Positions 54,101-62,291 of a stretch of 64,000 nt of DNA are shown here, piece after piece. Source of the stretch: Hyphomicrobiales bacterium (GTDB taxonomy: Bacteria > Pseudomonadota > Alphaproteobacteria > Rhizobiales > Rhizobiaceae); assembly GCA_900468535.1 (NCBI GenBank), contig UBTY01000024.1:62001-126000 (forward strand). The letters are read 5' to 3'. The notes under the pieces were generated by a model. It was not told the origin of the DNA and did not search any database. It saw nothing but the letters and a program-made list of their open reading frames with translations. Within the stretch, counting starts at the first letter, position 1. Every line of letters starts with the position of its first letter. The translations under genes and the position numbers were made by a program.

Positions 54101-55053
54101 GGAAGCGGCTCGCCCGCCGAGAACACGTGGCGTAGCGAAGCAAGAGCCTGCGTATCCTGGCGGTCAAGTAATATCGCAAGCAGCGATGGTACGATCGTCA
54201 TGATCGTGACCTTGTTTTCACGAATTTCGTGAAACAGCAATTCCGGATTTCGCGATGCGACTGGTGCGGCAAGAACGCTGATCCCGCCGACAAATAGAGC
54301 GGGCCAAAACTCCCATACCGACGCATCGAAACTAAACGCAGCAATCGAGATTACACGGTCTGTTTCCGTCAGGTTCAGATAGTCGACGAGCCAGTGCAGG
54401 GTGTTGTAGATCGCATTGTGGGTCACAAGCGTGCCCTTGGGCGTCCCCGTCGATCCGGATGTATAGATGCAATAGGCTATGTCATCGGGTGTGGCAGTAG
54501 ACTCGATGACAGTATCCGGAAAGACATCGATCTGGAACCAGTCCCGATCCAGAGGAAAAACCGTATTGATGCCTTGGGGCAGACGCGACAGGAAACGCTC
54601 CTGCGTCAATACGACACCGAGGTCCGCGTCGGCCACCATGAATGAGATGCGCTCCGCGGGATATGAGGGATCCAGTGGGACATATGCCCCGCCGGCCTTA
54701 AGGACACCGATGATGGCAACGGCCATTTCCGCAGAGCGATCGAGCGCGATCCCGACAAGCTGTCCGGGCCCGACGCCAAGCTCCATCAAGTAACGGGCAA
54801 GGCGGTTAGATCTTCGATCGAGCTCCTGGTAGCTGAGTTGGTTTCCATCTGAGATGATTGCAACGGCTTCGGGCGATCGCCGGACTTGAGCAACGAAAGC
54901 TTCATGCAGGCAAATAGCACTTATCTCGGCGTGCTCTTGCCTTTCGAACGTCAGTAGCCGTCCGACATCACCCTTGCGCGGTTCATCACCGTCGCCATGG
55001 GTGTTTTCTATCGAACGCGGTTTGCAATCTTCCGAGACACTGCTCTCAACCAT
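51169..55053 (-). CDS. stand-alone NRPS: adenylation, embedded methyltransferase, carrier, thioesterase
   Basis: 1,294 residues. The adenylation domain spans about 50-480: YTSGSTGTPKGTLVTHN (A3), FDASVWEFW (A4), NAYGPTET (A5), YRTGDLARW (A7) and GRVDRQVKINGIRIEVGEVE (A8). A SAM methyltransferase is inserted before the A10 motif (VLEIGCGSGLLL, about 564-575; DVVVLNSVIQYF later). A10 is LTPNGKLDHAAL (about 937-949). The carrier has the pantetheine Ser in FFDMGGTSLL (about 1000), and the thioesterase has GYSFAG (Ser about 1131) and VGHVG (His about 1271). There is no condensation domain. The hand-read specificity residues (D, A, W, S, F, A, A, V, C) resemble a hydrophobic/aromatic pocket. It would load and N- or C-methylate one amino acid and release it, perhaps onto a glycan. 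Confidence 0.9.
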   Translation of the reverse strand: MVESSVSEDCKPRSIENTHGDGDEPRKGDVGRLLTFERQEHAEISAICLHEAFVAQVRRSPEAVAIISDGNQLSYQELDRRSNRLARYLMELGVGPGQLVGIALDRSAEMAVAIIGVLKAGGAYVPLDPSYPAERISFMVADADLGVVLTQERFLSRLPQGINTVFPLDRDWFQIDVFPDTVIESTATPDDIAYCIYTSGSTGTPKGTLVTHNAIYNTLHWLVDYLNLTETDRVISIAAFSFDASVWEFWPALFVGGISVLAAPVASRNPELLFHEIRENKVTIMTIVPSLLAILLDRQDTQALASLRHVFSAGEPLPSAVKDRFFDVCRANLDNAYGPTETAVCATCGPCRPGSLAHNVSIGKPIRNVSIHLLDQNLSRVAIGVIGEVYIGGRGLAKGYLGRPKLTAERFIDNPFPGGSDRLYRTGDLARWSGDGDLEFVGRVDRQVKINGIRIEVGEVEAALTDLDPVRAAAVTVQNNASPQLIGYVVTDRTRLKESLISDHSAPEKDALSLFDEIYGRQPSAPSYEGWNDSYSGAPLAAEAMDEWRAVTVERILALSPRDVLEIGCGSGLLLEKIAPQVASYRGTDISGRVIGGLSAWISGRPEFENVTLSAQEATDFTGIEDGRYDVVVLNSVIQYFPDISYLRQVLLRAKRALRAGGKVFVGDVRSGPLLNLLHSSIQFARAAPGISAVDVKARVNQAVAWEEELVIDPKFFSALTGEGGFSRSEVQLKRNRFDNELSRYRYDVVLDTGPGYNDSDVKKLSWVPNTAGFDKVREMLAVERPALLKLEGVANRRLAYDLAVRRLLLGSDKTSAEDIRELALQLPPTGEDPNRYWDLARDLGYQATITWSEDDTDGCFDVLLQDMAARHSNDYDRPAFGRSRFQNSSEDWEVYGNDPMFGRLKRQAPAWILNALRRTLPQHLVPSRIIILDEMPLTPNGKLDHAALPEVRWEGGGSFDANTEQMSVDERRVVGLMAKVLDIPTLKVTDSFFDMGGTSLLLLKFAAAVERNLGVTVPLAEYFKAPNAQAIAALVEDGRSNAVEWKHLVKMNREVDTTPIFCLHGFDGTVDDYLHLARHFDGHVTLYGIRVGALANQIVNEGVTADLNRAFVDEIRSRQPKGPYRICGYSFAGAPAFDIASRLEKAGEDVVLILLDAYPINSSLRMRTWMPRLYKMVAVRDVVGTIKRKAGHFFNSDLRYWLTGRERNLRNGLIRASMRNKYKPFSGRIILVKSTGADDSRSWRLSLDGANGWRKYSRTPIEILEVDVGHVGMIKEPIVGHITRELKSLLGEA

Positions 55054-55293
55054 ACTGAAAAGCTACCCCATCGATCATTTCAGCACACGAACGTGAGAGA
55101 TGCTCGTCACTCGTCGCCTTTCCGAAAACGGAATTTGCTTGAGATAGTATAGCATTAAGTAGAGGTTTCAATACTAGCCAAAATACTTACAGCAATACAC
55201 AAGGAAGGTCGCTGCCTTTCCGAGATGTACTCCGACCCTTGCTGCACGCGTCGCGTGAAAATCTAAGTCGGACTTTCAGGCTCGTGCGTCAAA

Positions 55294-56541
55294 TCAATCC
55301 ACTGTATTTCGAACGCTGGCCGCCGGCGAAACCGCGCTCGATATCAGCGTGAGGAACTTCGTGACCTCGTAGGAGCCTGAGTTGTCGACATAGAGCACGT
55401 CCTTGTTCCTCAGAGCAAAGCTCTGGGCCGCAAAGTAGACGCTCGGGTTCGCGAAATTCGCCTGGAAGATAACGGGAATGCTGGTTTGAACCGGTGAGAA
55501 CCTGGCAACATTTATCCCGGCACGCTGAAGCGCTGCCCGATCCACCATTCGATAGATAAAGACCTTCCGAGAGTCTGCGCGCATATCGTCAATGCCACCG
55601 ACCTTGGCCAGCCCCTCAGCCAGGCTCAGATGGCTTGCACCGAAGTCAACCTTGCTGGAGGTGTTGAGCGACTTCGCATTGGTCGCTCCGAACGCGATGA
55701 AATATGCAGGGTCGCGAAGGACGTAGATCGCGTCGTCGGGACGAACGAAAATATTCTCGCGCGGATTTGCGATTATGTCGTCAAAGAAAACGGTCGACCG
55801 CCGCTGATTTCGCTCCAGTGTGACAAACGTTTCATAGCCCGGGTACGATGGCCCGCCGGCTCGTGCCAGAACGTCAATAATCTTGTCGCCGGCCGGGTTT
55901 ACATCTATCCGCGCGGGGGCCTTGACATCCCCAAGGACCGACACCTGGCTCGACCGTTGAGTGGCAAGCGTTACCAGAGCCTGTGGCTCGATCGCCCGGT
56001 TCGCGAGCCTCTTTACAATCTCGGCCTGGACATCCCCAATCGAGCGGCCAGAAGCACGAACGCTGCCGGCATAGGGTACCGTGATCTCACCCCTTCCGTC
56101 GATCTGTTGGGATGGAAAAGTCACGTAGTTTCCCGGGCGAGCTCCGGCATCCATTGGAACAAACAAGCCGCCCGACTGTGCTTCGAACACCGTCACCTGG
56201 ACAACATCCCCGACGCCCAAACGGATCTCAGGCGCGCGCGTCGGCGCATTGCCGAAGGTACCATAAAGGGAGTTGCTACGCGCTGCGCCAAAGTCTGAAA
56301 TTGCTTTCTGATCAATATCGATCAGGACGTAGTTGAAGATTGTCTGCGATTTCTCTGCGGCAACTTTTACCGTGGCGCTGGATGCAATCGCATCGGAGTT
56401 CGGTCCCTCCTTGGGGAAACCTGTACAGCCCACGACCGAGATGGCGATCGCCCCGAACACAGCGCATCGTATTGCTTGCAATACCGTGGGGGTTGGCCAG
56501 CGGATTTCCTGCGTAGACACCGAACTATTTCTAAGACGCAT
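55294..56541 (-). CDS. Wza-type polysaccharide export lipoprotein
   Basis: A 415-residue outer-membrane export protein. A signal peptide ends in a lipobox (ISVVGCTGF, Cys about 39). The Poly_export domain follows (IRLGVGDVVQVTVFEAQSGG), then SLBB-type segments (VSVLGDVKAPARIDVNPAGD, later YVLRDPAYFIAFGATN). With the Wzc-type kinase at 36148 it would form the export channel. It is divergent from the WcaF-like gene across a 289-bp region holding two inverted repeats. Confidence 0.9.
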   Translation of the reverse strand: MRLRNSSVSTQEIRWPTPTVLQAIRCAVFGAIAISVVGCTGFPKEGPNSDAIASSATVKVAAEKSQTIFNYVLIDIDQKAISDFGAARSNSLYGTFGNAPTRAPEIRLGVGDVVQVTVFEAQSGGLFVPMDAGARPGNYVTFPSQQIDGRGEITVPYAGSVRASGRSIGDVQAEIVKRLANRAIEPQALVTLATQRSSQVSVLGDVKAPARIDVNPAGDKIIDVLARAGGPSYPGYETFVTLERNQRRSTVFFDDIIANPRENIFVRPDDAIYVLRDPAYFIAFGATNAKSLNTSSKVDFGASHLSLAEGLAKVGGIDDMRADSRKVFIYRMVDRAALQRAGINVARFSPVQTSIPVIFQANFANPSVYFAAQSFALRNKDVLYVDNSGSYEVTKFLTLISSAVSPAASVRNTVD

Positions 56542-56680
56542 CGGTAAACCCAGATCTTAAGTACGTAGCAGCGCGGTCCGGCCCAAAGAACTGAGGCCAC
56601 AAATAGTTTATTTGCAGATCTGTTAAAGAATACTGAGAAATCGGCAATGGCCCAAATTAAAACGCAACGCATAAAGATTT

Positions 56681-56704
56681 AAATGTTGCATGTACGCAAC
56701 ATTT
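56681..56704. promoter_or_regulatory. perfect 9-bp inverted repeat, operator-like
   Basis: AAATGTTGC (56681-56689), spacer ATGTAC, GCAACATTT (56696-56704), between divergent wza-type and wcaF-like genes. Arm length and 6-nt spacer fit a dimeric regulator site. The word GCAACAT recurs at 3682-3688. Confidence 0.5.
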
Positions 56705-56723
56705 TCAACTATTGGCCCCTCAT

Positions 56724-56741
56724 GGTAAAGATACATTTACC
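56724..56741. promoter_or_regulatory. second dyad containing the ATACATTTACC motif
   Basis: GGTAAA (56724-56729), spacer GATACA, TTTACC (56736-56741). The right half is part of the 11-mer shared with 36087-36097. It lies 20 bp from the first repeat and 90 bp before the WcaF-like start. Confidence 0.42.
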
Positions 56742-56830
56742 GACTACTGCAAAACACATCCTTTTTATTTACTTGTGCCGAAAGATATCAAGCCGCTATC
56801 CTCCCACGTGATAAACCCTTGGGAAAGAAA

Positions 56831-57406
56831 ATGGCCCTTTTGGACGCAAACATCTCCAAACCCAGGATGGGCGGACCAAGCTTTTCCCTGCGACACCGTT
56901 TCTACAGAACCTCGTGGTCGTTGACGTGGGCCCTCCTCGGTCGGTGGAGCCCTGTGCCCTTCCACGGGTGGCGCCGCTTCCTTCTGACGATGTTTGGAGC
57001 TGACATCCATCGAACGGCCAGGGTCTATCCCAGTGCCGACATCTGGTATCCGCGAAATCTGACAATGGCCGAGTACTCCTGCTTGGCTTCCGGCAGCGTC
57101 TGCTACTGTATGGACAAGATAGAGCTGCGGCCACATGCGCTCGTTTCCCAGGGCGCCTATCTTTGCGGCGGTACGCACGATGTGGACGCACCGAGTTTTC
57201 AATTGATCAGCAAGCCGATTGTGATAGGGGCCAATGCCTGGGTCGCAGCCGGCGCCTTTGTAGGACCCGGCGTGATTGTCGGCGACGGTTCCGTCCTCGG
57301 TGCAAGAGGGGTATCGGTTAAAAACCTAGCGCCATACACAATCTACGCGGGGAACCCGGCGCGCCCCATTCGGAGGCGCAAGTTCGATGGTGCGGTCCGT
57401 GATTAA
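56831..57406 (+). CDS. WcaF-like colanic-acid-type acetyltransferase (hexapeptide repeat)
   Basis: A 191-residue left-handed beta-helix acetyltransferase. The N-terminus has the family's FSLRHRFYRTSWSLTWALLG; hexapeptide turns include DIHRTARVYPSADIWYPRNL, IVIGANAWVAAGAFVGPGVI and GDGSVLGARGVSVKNLAPYT; the end YAGNPARPIRRR is typical. It would O-acetylate a sugar (fucose in E. coli colanic acid). GGGAAAG precedes the ATG at 56831; a TTG at 56819 is alternative. Its end overlaps the next gene by 20 bp. Confidence 0.9.
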   Translation: MALLDANISKPRMGGPSFSLRHRFYRTSWSLTWALLGRWSPVPFHGWRRFLLTMFGADIHRTARVYPSADIWYPRNLTMAEYSCLASGSVCYCMDKIELRPHALVSQGAYLCGGTHDVDAPSFQLISKPIVIGANAWVAAGAFVGPGVIVGDGSVLGARGVSVKNLAPYTIYAGNPARPIRRRKFDGAVRD

Positions 57407-58310
57407 CCTGGCAGTCGTTATTCTTACGCACAACGAGGAAAGGCACATCGGGCGGGCACTCGACGCAATTTCTCCGCTTGCCGCCGAGGTTTTCGTAATT
57501 GATTCATTTTCCACGGACAAGACGGTAGAGATCGCGCGCGAAAAAGGCGCAACAGTCCTGACAAATGCGTGGACGAACTATTCCAGGCAGTTTCAGTGGG
57601 GTCTGGACAATGCGCCGATAACTGCCGATTGGATCATGCGCCTTGATGCCGACGAAATCATCGAGCCAGACCTCGTTCGGGAAATTCGGGAGAAACTGCC
57701 TGCCCTCGGGCCAGAGGTGGTAGCCGTCAACCTGAAACGCAAACATATCGTGTTTGACCGATGGATCCGTCATGGCGGCCGTTATCCCCTGATACTGACC
57801 CGCATCTGGCGTCGCGGGAATGGCCGGATCGAAGACCGGTGGATGGATGAACACATGATCGTGTGGGGCGGACGTACGGTGCTTTTCCAAGCCCCATTCG
57901 CTGACCATAATCTCAATGACTTCGGCTTCTTTACCGACAAGCACAACAAATATGCGACCCGCGAAGCTGTCGATGTACTGAACCAACGCTATGGCCTCTT
58001 CCCCGAAGACGACCGCCTCAAGAGCGACCGCTCGTCGTTTCAGGCTTCGGCAAAGCGTGTCGTCAAACAGCGGATCTATAATCAGATACCGTTCCCGATC
58101 TCGACACTTGGATACTTCCTTTATCGCTACATCCTTCAGCTGGGTTTCCTGGACGGACGCGAAGGACTGATCTACCACTTCCTTCAAGGCTATTGGTATC
58201 GCTTTCTGGTTGGCGTAAAGGTTGCTGAGTTCGACCGTGTGCTGAAGGGCATGGGAACGTCCGAGGAAAGACGGGCCGAGCTTGCCAAACTGACAAACCT
58301 CAAGCTCTGA
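57387..58310 (+). CDS. glycosyltransferase family 2 (WaaE/KdtX-like)
   Basis: A 307-residue enzyme: LAVVILTHNEERHIGRALDA, VIDSFSTDKTVEIAREKGAT and MRLDADEIIEPDLVREI (DxD). The C-terminal part (LYRYILQLGFLDGREGLIYH) is typical of the WaaE-like GT2 subgroup, which often acts on the first or inner sugars of surface glycans. Its start lies inside the acetyltransferase gene (20-bp overlap), so the two are translated together. Confidence 0.88.
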   Translation: MVRSVINLAVVILTHNEERHIGRALDAISPLAAEVFVIDSFSTDKTVEIAREKGATVLTNAWTNYSRQFQWGLDNAPITADWIMRLDADEIIEPDLVREIREKLPALGPEVVAVNLKRKHIVFDRWIRHGGRYPLILTRIWRRGNGRIEDRWMDEHMIVWGGRTVLFQAPFADHNLNDFGFFTDKHNKYATREAVDVLNQRYGLFPEDDRLKSDRSSFQASAKRVVKQRIYNQIPFPISTLGYFLYRYILQLGFLDGREGLIYHFLQGYWYRFLVGVKVAEFDRVLKGMGTSEERRAELAKLTNLKL

Positions 58311-58495
58311 GTGGCACGAATGTCAAACTCGACAATGACTGATCATCTCAGGCCAAAGCCTGTGCCGATGGAGTGGCTCGTCGCTCGATACAGGCAGGCA
58401 AACCGATGGATCAAATGCAATATGCCGAAATGCATCCCGGTCGGATTGCGTGCAGTCCTCGTAGCAACGCTTCCTATACCACCGGGTGATGAATA

Positions 58496-59275
58496 ATGCG
58501 GTCGGTGAAGCGCTACATGACGGCCAGGCTGTTCTATCCGACAATTCTCGTTTTCCTATTGGGATTGGCCGCAGCTCCTCTATCAAGCCGCGCCGCGCTC
58601 ACAACCGTGCTCAAGACCTGCGAACTCGGATACGATCGCTGGGGCGTCGCGTTTCCCTGTCTGAAGATTGTGGAATCACCTCTGCCGCTCAGTTCCTACG
58701 CAATTCTGCGGGAACCTACCCCCGCGCGACGGACGATCTTCTCGCCATTGGCCGACATAAGCGGGATCGAGGACCCGCGCCTCTTGGAGGTGGATGCGCC
58801 CAACTATTTTGCCATGGCATGGAATGCGCGATCCATAACAATACCGACGGGGGCTGATCATTCGGCTCTCGCCATCAACGCGGCCATAAACCGAACGCAG
58901 GACCACCTCCACATCCATATTGGCTGCGTCTTGCCGGAAGTTTACGAGGCGCTATCCACTTCAGACATCAACAATTCGCGATTTGAACTGATGAAGTCCG
59001 AACTCGCCGGCAAATTCTACTGGGTCCAGTTCCTGCCAGGCGAAAGCCTCGGCGTAAACCCGGTACGATCCGTGGCGGAAGGCGTCCCGGGTGCACGCCA
59101 GCACATGGCGGCGGTCACAATCGGCGTCGTCTCGGGCCGACGGCCTGACGGAACGCGCGGTTTCTACATCCTCGCCAACATGATGACAAAAGCGCCGATA
59201 ACCTTTGCGGCGGCTGAGGATCTACTTGACCCTCGGTGCTCCCCGTACCAATGGCGATCGCTCCGATTGACCTGA
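58496..59275 (+). CDS. cdh: CDP-diacylglycerol pyrophosphatase
   Basis: Hydrolyses CDP-diacylglycerol to phosphatidate and CMP. 259 residues, near E. coli Cdh (251). An N-terminal signal-anchor (LFYPTILVFLLGLAAAPLSS, about 12-31) places the enzyme in the periplasm. The HIT-like catalytic motif is RTQDHLHIHIGCV. FYWVQFLPGESLGVNPVRSV is also conserved-looking. The ATG at 58496 has GGGTGA upstream. It lies 185 bp after the GT2 gene, on the same strand, and a terminator-like hairpin follows at 59366. Its link to polysaccharide synthesis is not obvious; it could recycle CDP-lipids. Confidence 0.87.
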   Translation: MRSVKRYMTARLFYPTILVFLLGLAAAPLSSRAALTTVLKTCELGYDRWGVAFPCLKIVESPLPLSSYAILREPTPARRTIFSPLADISGIEDPRLLEVDAPNYFAMAWNARSITIPTGADHSALAINAAINRTQDHLHIHIGCVLPEVYEALSTSDINNSRFELMKSELAGKFYWVQFLPGESLGVNPVRSVAEGVPGARQHMAAVTIGVVSGRRPDGTRGFYILANMMTKAPITFAAAEDLLDPRCSPYQWRSLRLT

Positions 59276-59365
59276 GATCGAGCGCTGACCGGCACGTCAA
59301 CTTGCGATGCCACCGGGGAATGCATCAATGTCGCCAACGTACTGCTGCAGTGATCGCGAAATAAA

Positions 59366-59388
59366 GCCCCGCGTGTTGCCCGCGGGGC
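59366..59388 (+). terminator. hairpin after cdh
   Basis: GCCCCGCG (59366-59373), 7-nt loop, CGCGGGGC (59381-59388): a perfect 8-bp stem 90 bp after the cdh stop, without a clear T-run. Confidence 0.55.
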
Positions 59389-59779
59389 CTACCCGGCGGT
59401 TTATTGCGCGCGCTGGTGTTGTACGCTCCTCGCGAGCGCAGAAGCATGTGACACATGCATTGCTTCCTAACGTAAGCGATCGCTGGACCAACGCATCCAA
59501 CTTCACCCCTTCGGATTATACGGCCAGATTTGACGGCTTTTGCTTCTCTGCCTTGTTTCTGCGTGCGCTCTTGCAACTACTGCCTGGGCAGTCTCGCAAG
59601 AATGAGCAACAACCTCGCGTCGGATCCGGCCTGATTTGACAGCGCGCCGCTTGTCCGCAGCACCGCCCCGCCCGCCTCTTATCGGCAGGAACCGCGCGCA
59701 CTATTCTTTTTACTAACGTGCAAACGGTGATCAGATCATAGTATAAAAAATACATGTGCGCTTAAAGGCTGGGGAGCCT
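59389..59779. other. non-coding region right of the polysaccharide locus
   Basis: About 390 bp with short open frames on both strands but no ribosome-binding site or family-like protein. The last 100 bp are AT-richer and probably carry the promoter of the gene at 59780. Confidence 0.4.
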
Positions 59780-60043
59780 ATGTCTGGTGACGAATTCATT
59801 ATAGTGTTCGGCGTTGTATTCTTGGTTTTCTTCTATTTCTTCGATCGAAAGGAAAGAGAGAACGAGTACAATATCGCCTTCCATGCGTCATTCGATCGTA
59901 CGATGCACGACTGGGCGTCCGAACAACTCTCCGATCATGACTACGGGCAATATCAAGCGGCGCGCCGCCGGGCCGAAGCGGAGGCGCATCGGATAGCTAA
60001 TCGAACCTTGGCCGCGTCACGGCTATCCCGACGTAGAAGATAG
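59780..60043 (+). CDS. hypothetical single-pass membrane protein (87 aa)
   Basis: MSGDEFIIVFGVVFLVFFYF begins a short N-terminal transmembrane helix, followed by an acidic/helical region and an Arg/Ala-rich end (RRRAEAEAHRIANRTL, LSRRRR). GGGGAG lies 3 nt from the ATG at 59780; the frame is open to 59756. No family is recognised. Confidence 0.55.
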   Translation: MSGDEFIIVFGVVFLVFFYFFDRKERENEYNIAFHASFDRTMHDWASEQLSDHDYGQYQAARRRAEAEAHRIANRTLAASRLSRRRR

Positions 60044-60255
60044 ACGCCACTAGTCTCCCTAGCGCCGTAGGTTGGAGTTCAAGCCTCTCTGACGACGTTG
60101 CATCTCCCCGCCTCTCAACTGCCTGCACACGCTCCCGGTCTCGTCGAAACCGACGTGTGCTGACCTGATCCCGATTATCAACTGAGGAATTGTCGCGCCT
60201 TATTGAAACCCGCGGTCAAAGTTACAATCTCAGTATCATCACTGGAGTTTGACAG

Positions 60256-60561
60256 ATGCTGTACGCCGCCCTCGCCTTCGCCCTGTGTGTTTTGATCAGC
60301 GCGTTCTTTATCGGGCGCTTCTTTACGGCGAAGGCTCGTCTGGTGGAAAAGACGATCGAGGAGACGATCGAACGCAAGCTGTCGAAATCACCAATTCACG
60401 CCGAGTTGTTGCGCCTGAGGGAAGAGAATGGGGTGATGCGCAACCTCCTGATCGACATGGTGGAAAACGAAGCTTCGCTGGCCGACGCTTCGAAGATCGG
60501 AGATGGAACGGACCCGCGCAGAGAACGCTCGCTCTCTACGGCGTCGAGAGGTCTTTGGTGA
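60256..60561 (+). CDS. hypothetical membrane-anchored coiled-coil protein (101 aa)
   Basis: MLYAALAFALCVLISAFFIG is an N-terminal membrane anchor; the rest is charged and helical (EKTIEETIERKLSKSP, LLRLREENGVMRNLLIDMVE), probably coiled coil. GGAG lies 10 nt before the ATG. No family is recognised. Confidence 0.55.
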   Translation: MLYAALAFALCVLISAFFIGRFFTAKARLVEKTIEETIERKLSKSPIHAELLRLREENGVMRNLLIDMVENEASLADASKIGDGTDPRRERSLSTASRGLW

Positions 60562-60691
60562 GGCAATACTTGTGCTGCAGCAAACCAAGGGGCCCGCTAC
60601 TCTCTGGCATCCTTCTGAACGCGCCTAGGTCAGCGCCATTGCAAGCAGCCGCCAACATGCCAAACTGAACTCATCGCTGGATAAACGACCG

Positions 60692-60952
60692 CTACTGCGG
60701 CCCAAAGAAACGGTCGCGTTCAATGAGCAAGCCTTGCCCAGCCGAATAAAGTGCGGCAACAGCGCTCCTGATTTCCGACAGAGACTTGATTGTCCGTGGA
60801 GAAATGTAGTCCCCCTGCGCTTCCAGATTGGCACTCAAGGCGATTTCACAGTCTCGCGCAATCCGGTCGATCTCGGGGGCAACGGAATTCAGTTGCTGCA
60901 AGATCCGGTCAATCTTGGATTTCGCCCGTTCCGACATGCGATCCGCCACCAC
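60692..60952 (-). CDS. hypothetical helical protein (86 aa)
   Basis: MVADRMSERAKSKIDRILQQ, then LNSVAPEIDRIARDCEIALS and ISPRTIKSLSEIRSAVAALY: a short all-helical protein with even charge distribution. The start may be GTG 60952 or ATG 60937. No family is recognised. Confidence 0.5.
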   Translation of the reverse strand: MVADRMSERAKSKIDRILQQLNSVAPEIDRIARDCEIALSANLEAQGDYISPRTIKSLSEIRSAVAALYSAGQGLLIERDRFFGPQ

Positions 60953-61203
60953 TCACCTCCCCGAGATCATTCGACTAAGTCTTCTCGCAACGATCTTGGA
61001 TCAACTAGTGGCCAACCAATAGAAAGGAATATTGCTGACAGTTCTAACTTGCGGCCGGGGGGCTGCTCTACCGGATGGAAGCCAATACGGGTTAATCCCG
61101 CCTTCACCAAAGTCATAAAAGAAGACGCGATGATCGCTCATCTTTTTCACTGGTTAAGGGCTCCCGCCGTAGCATTCATGCGGATCAATTTGCGGGCTTC
61201 CAC

Positions 61204-61425
61204 ATGAAAAGATATGAAATTGAGCAGTCGGGCGACAACTGGATTGTGATCGACCGTACCTCCGGACGTGCCGTCAACGGTCGTGACGTCCACCCAACGA
61301 AGTTGGAAGCACAAGCCCTCGCTGATTTCCGCAATGGCATACAGGCGCCGATTGGTGATCGAGTTCACCCTCGCCTCCAGGCGCTCCGTCTTACCTGGAG
61401 GGCAATCATTGGTTCGGGTCGATAG
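61204..61425 (+). CDS. hypothetical protein (73 aa)
   Basis: MKRYEIEQSGDNWIVIDRTS, then GRAVNGRDVHPTKLEAQALA: a beta-rich start followed by a helix, as in small DUF-type proteins. It lacks a ribosome-binding site, and a minus-strand frame overlaps it, so confidence is limited. It converges with the dehydrogenase-like gene (5 bp between stops). Confidence 0.45.
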   Translation: MKRYEIEQSGDNWIVIDRTSGRAVNGRDVHPTKLEAQALADFRNGIQAPIGDRVHPRLQALRLTWRAIIGSGR

Positions 61426-61430
61426 CTTCT

Positions 61431-62291
61431 TCAGTGGCGAAGCGCCGCGGTACCATCTATGCCGTCAAGCATCTCAGACAGCGTAGAAGCCAACACGCCG
61501 CGTCCTGCTTGGGCGGTTGCCATCTGCTGGAAAAGCCCGGACATACCAAGGAAGACCGATGAAGCCGGTTCGTCCTGCCCGAGAAATGCGGCGATCTCCA
61601 TCTCCGCCACCCAACGGTAGGCCTTGGGGTACATGTCCGGAATACCCTTGGAAAACTTTCTGACGAGCTGGGACTGGCTCTCCGCCAACTCGGCCATCAA
61701 TGCCTTGTCAGCTCCGCTTTTCGCAGCAGCCAAAAGCATCGCGGTTCCAAGTCCAACAAGCCCCTTGTTGATACCCGCGTAGCACATTTTCAACGCGGAA
61801 GCCGCTCCGATCCCGCTGTCCAACACACGAGCATCGAGACCGTATCCTGCAAGCAGTTGGACCACATCGTTTCCGCCGCCGCTGATGTAAACGTGCGGAC
61901 TTCCTCCTGCCTCCGGTGGTGGTCCTCCGATTATGCAGCCATCAAGAACCCTTACTGCGCTCCCTGCGAACGCGCTGGCAACCATGGTCATTGTTTTCGG
62001 CGAGACAGCGTTACAGTCGACGAATACCCTGCTGGCGCTGGATATGGACGTCGCCTCAGCAACCTGCCGGGCAACCGTGATTGCTTGGGACGGCGGCACG
62101 ATGGATAGAATGATGTCGGCGTCAACCACCGACATCAGGTCAACAGTGCCAATACCTGCCGCCGCCGCCCGCCTGCGCGTCTCGGTCGATCGTCCCTCGA
62201 CAGAAGTGAACACCTCCGCGCCGGACCGGAGGAGCAACCTTGCGACGGCACTCCCCATGGCTCCCATCCCCAACACTGCGATCCTCGTCAC
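61431..62291 (-). CDS. beta-hydroxyacid-dehydrogenase-like NAD(P) oxidoreductase (6PGDH/DUF1932)
   Basis: A 286-residue protein. RIAVLGMGAMGSAVARLLLR is the NAD(P) motif. FVDCNAVSPKTM and LDGCIIGGPPPEAG match the 3-hydroxyisobutyrate dehydrogenase group, and the C-terminal helical domain (LKMCYAGINKGLVGLGTAML with the catalytic-type Lys) is DUF1932-like. It would oxidise a small hydroxy acid; the substrate is unknown. The start is GTG at 62291 with GGAGAG 5 nt upstream. Confidence 0.83.
   Translation of the reverse strand: MTRIAVLGMGAMGSAVARLLLRSGAEVFTSVEGRSTETRRRAAAAGIGTVDLMSVVDADIILSIVPPSQAITVARQVAEATSISSASRVFVDCNAVSPKTMTMVASAFAGSAVRVLDGCIIGGPPPEAGGSPHVYISGGGNDVVQLLAGYGLDARVLDSGIGAASALKMCYAGINKGLVGLGTAMLLAAAKSGADKALMAELAESQSQLVRKFSKGIPDMYPKAYRWVAEMEIAAFLGQDEPASSVFLGMSGLFQQMATAQAGRGVLASTLSEMLDGIDGTAALRH

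Noticed and set aside
13442..59275. shared PGESLGV word in the 13442 protein and Cdh as a sign of homology
   Set aside because: The match is only seven residues and the surrounding sequence does not align; probably chance.
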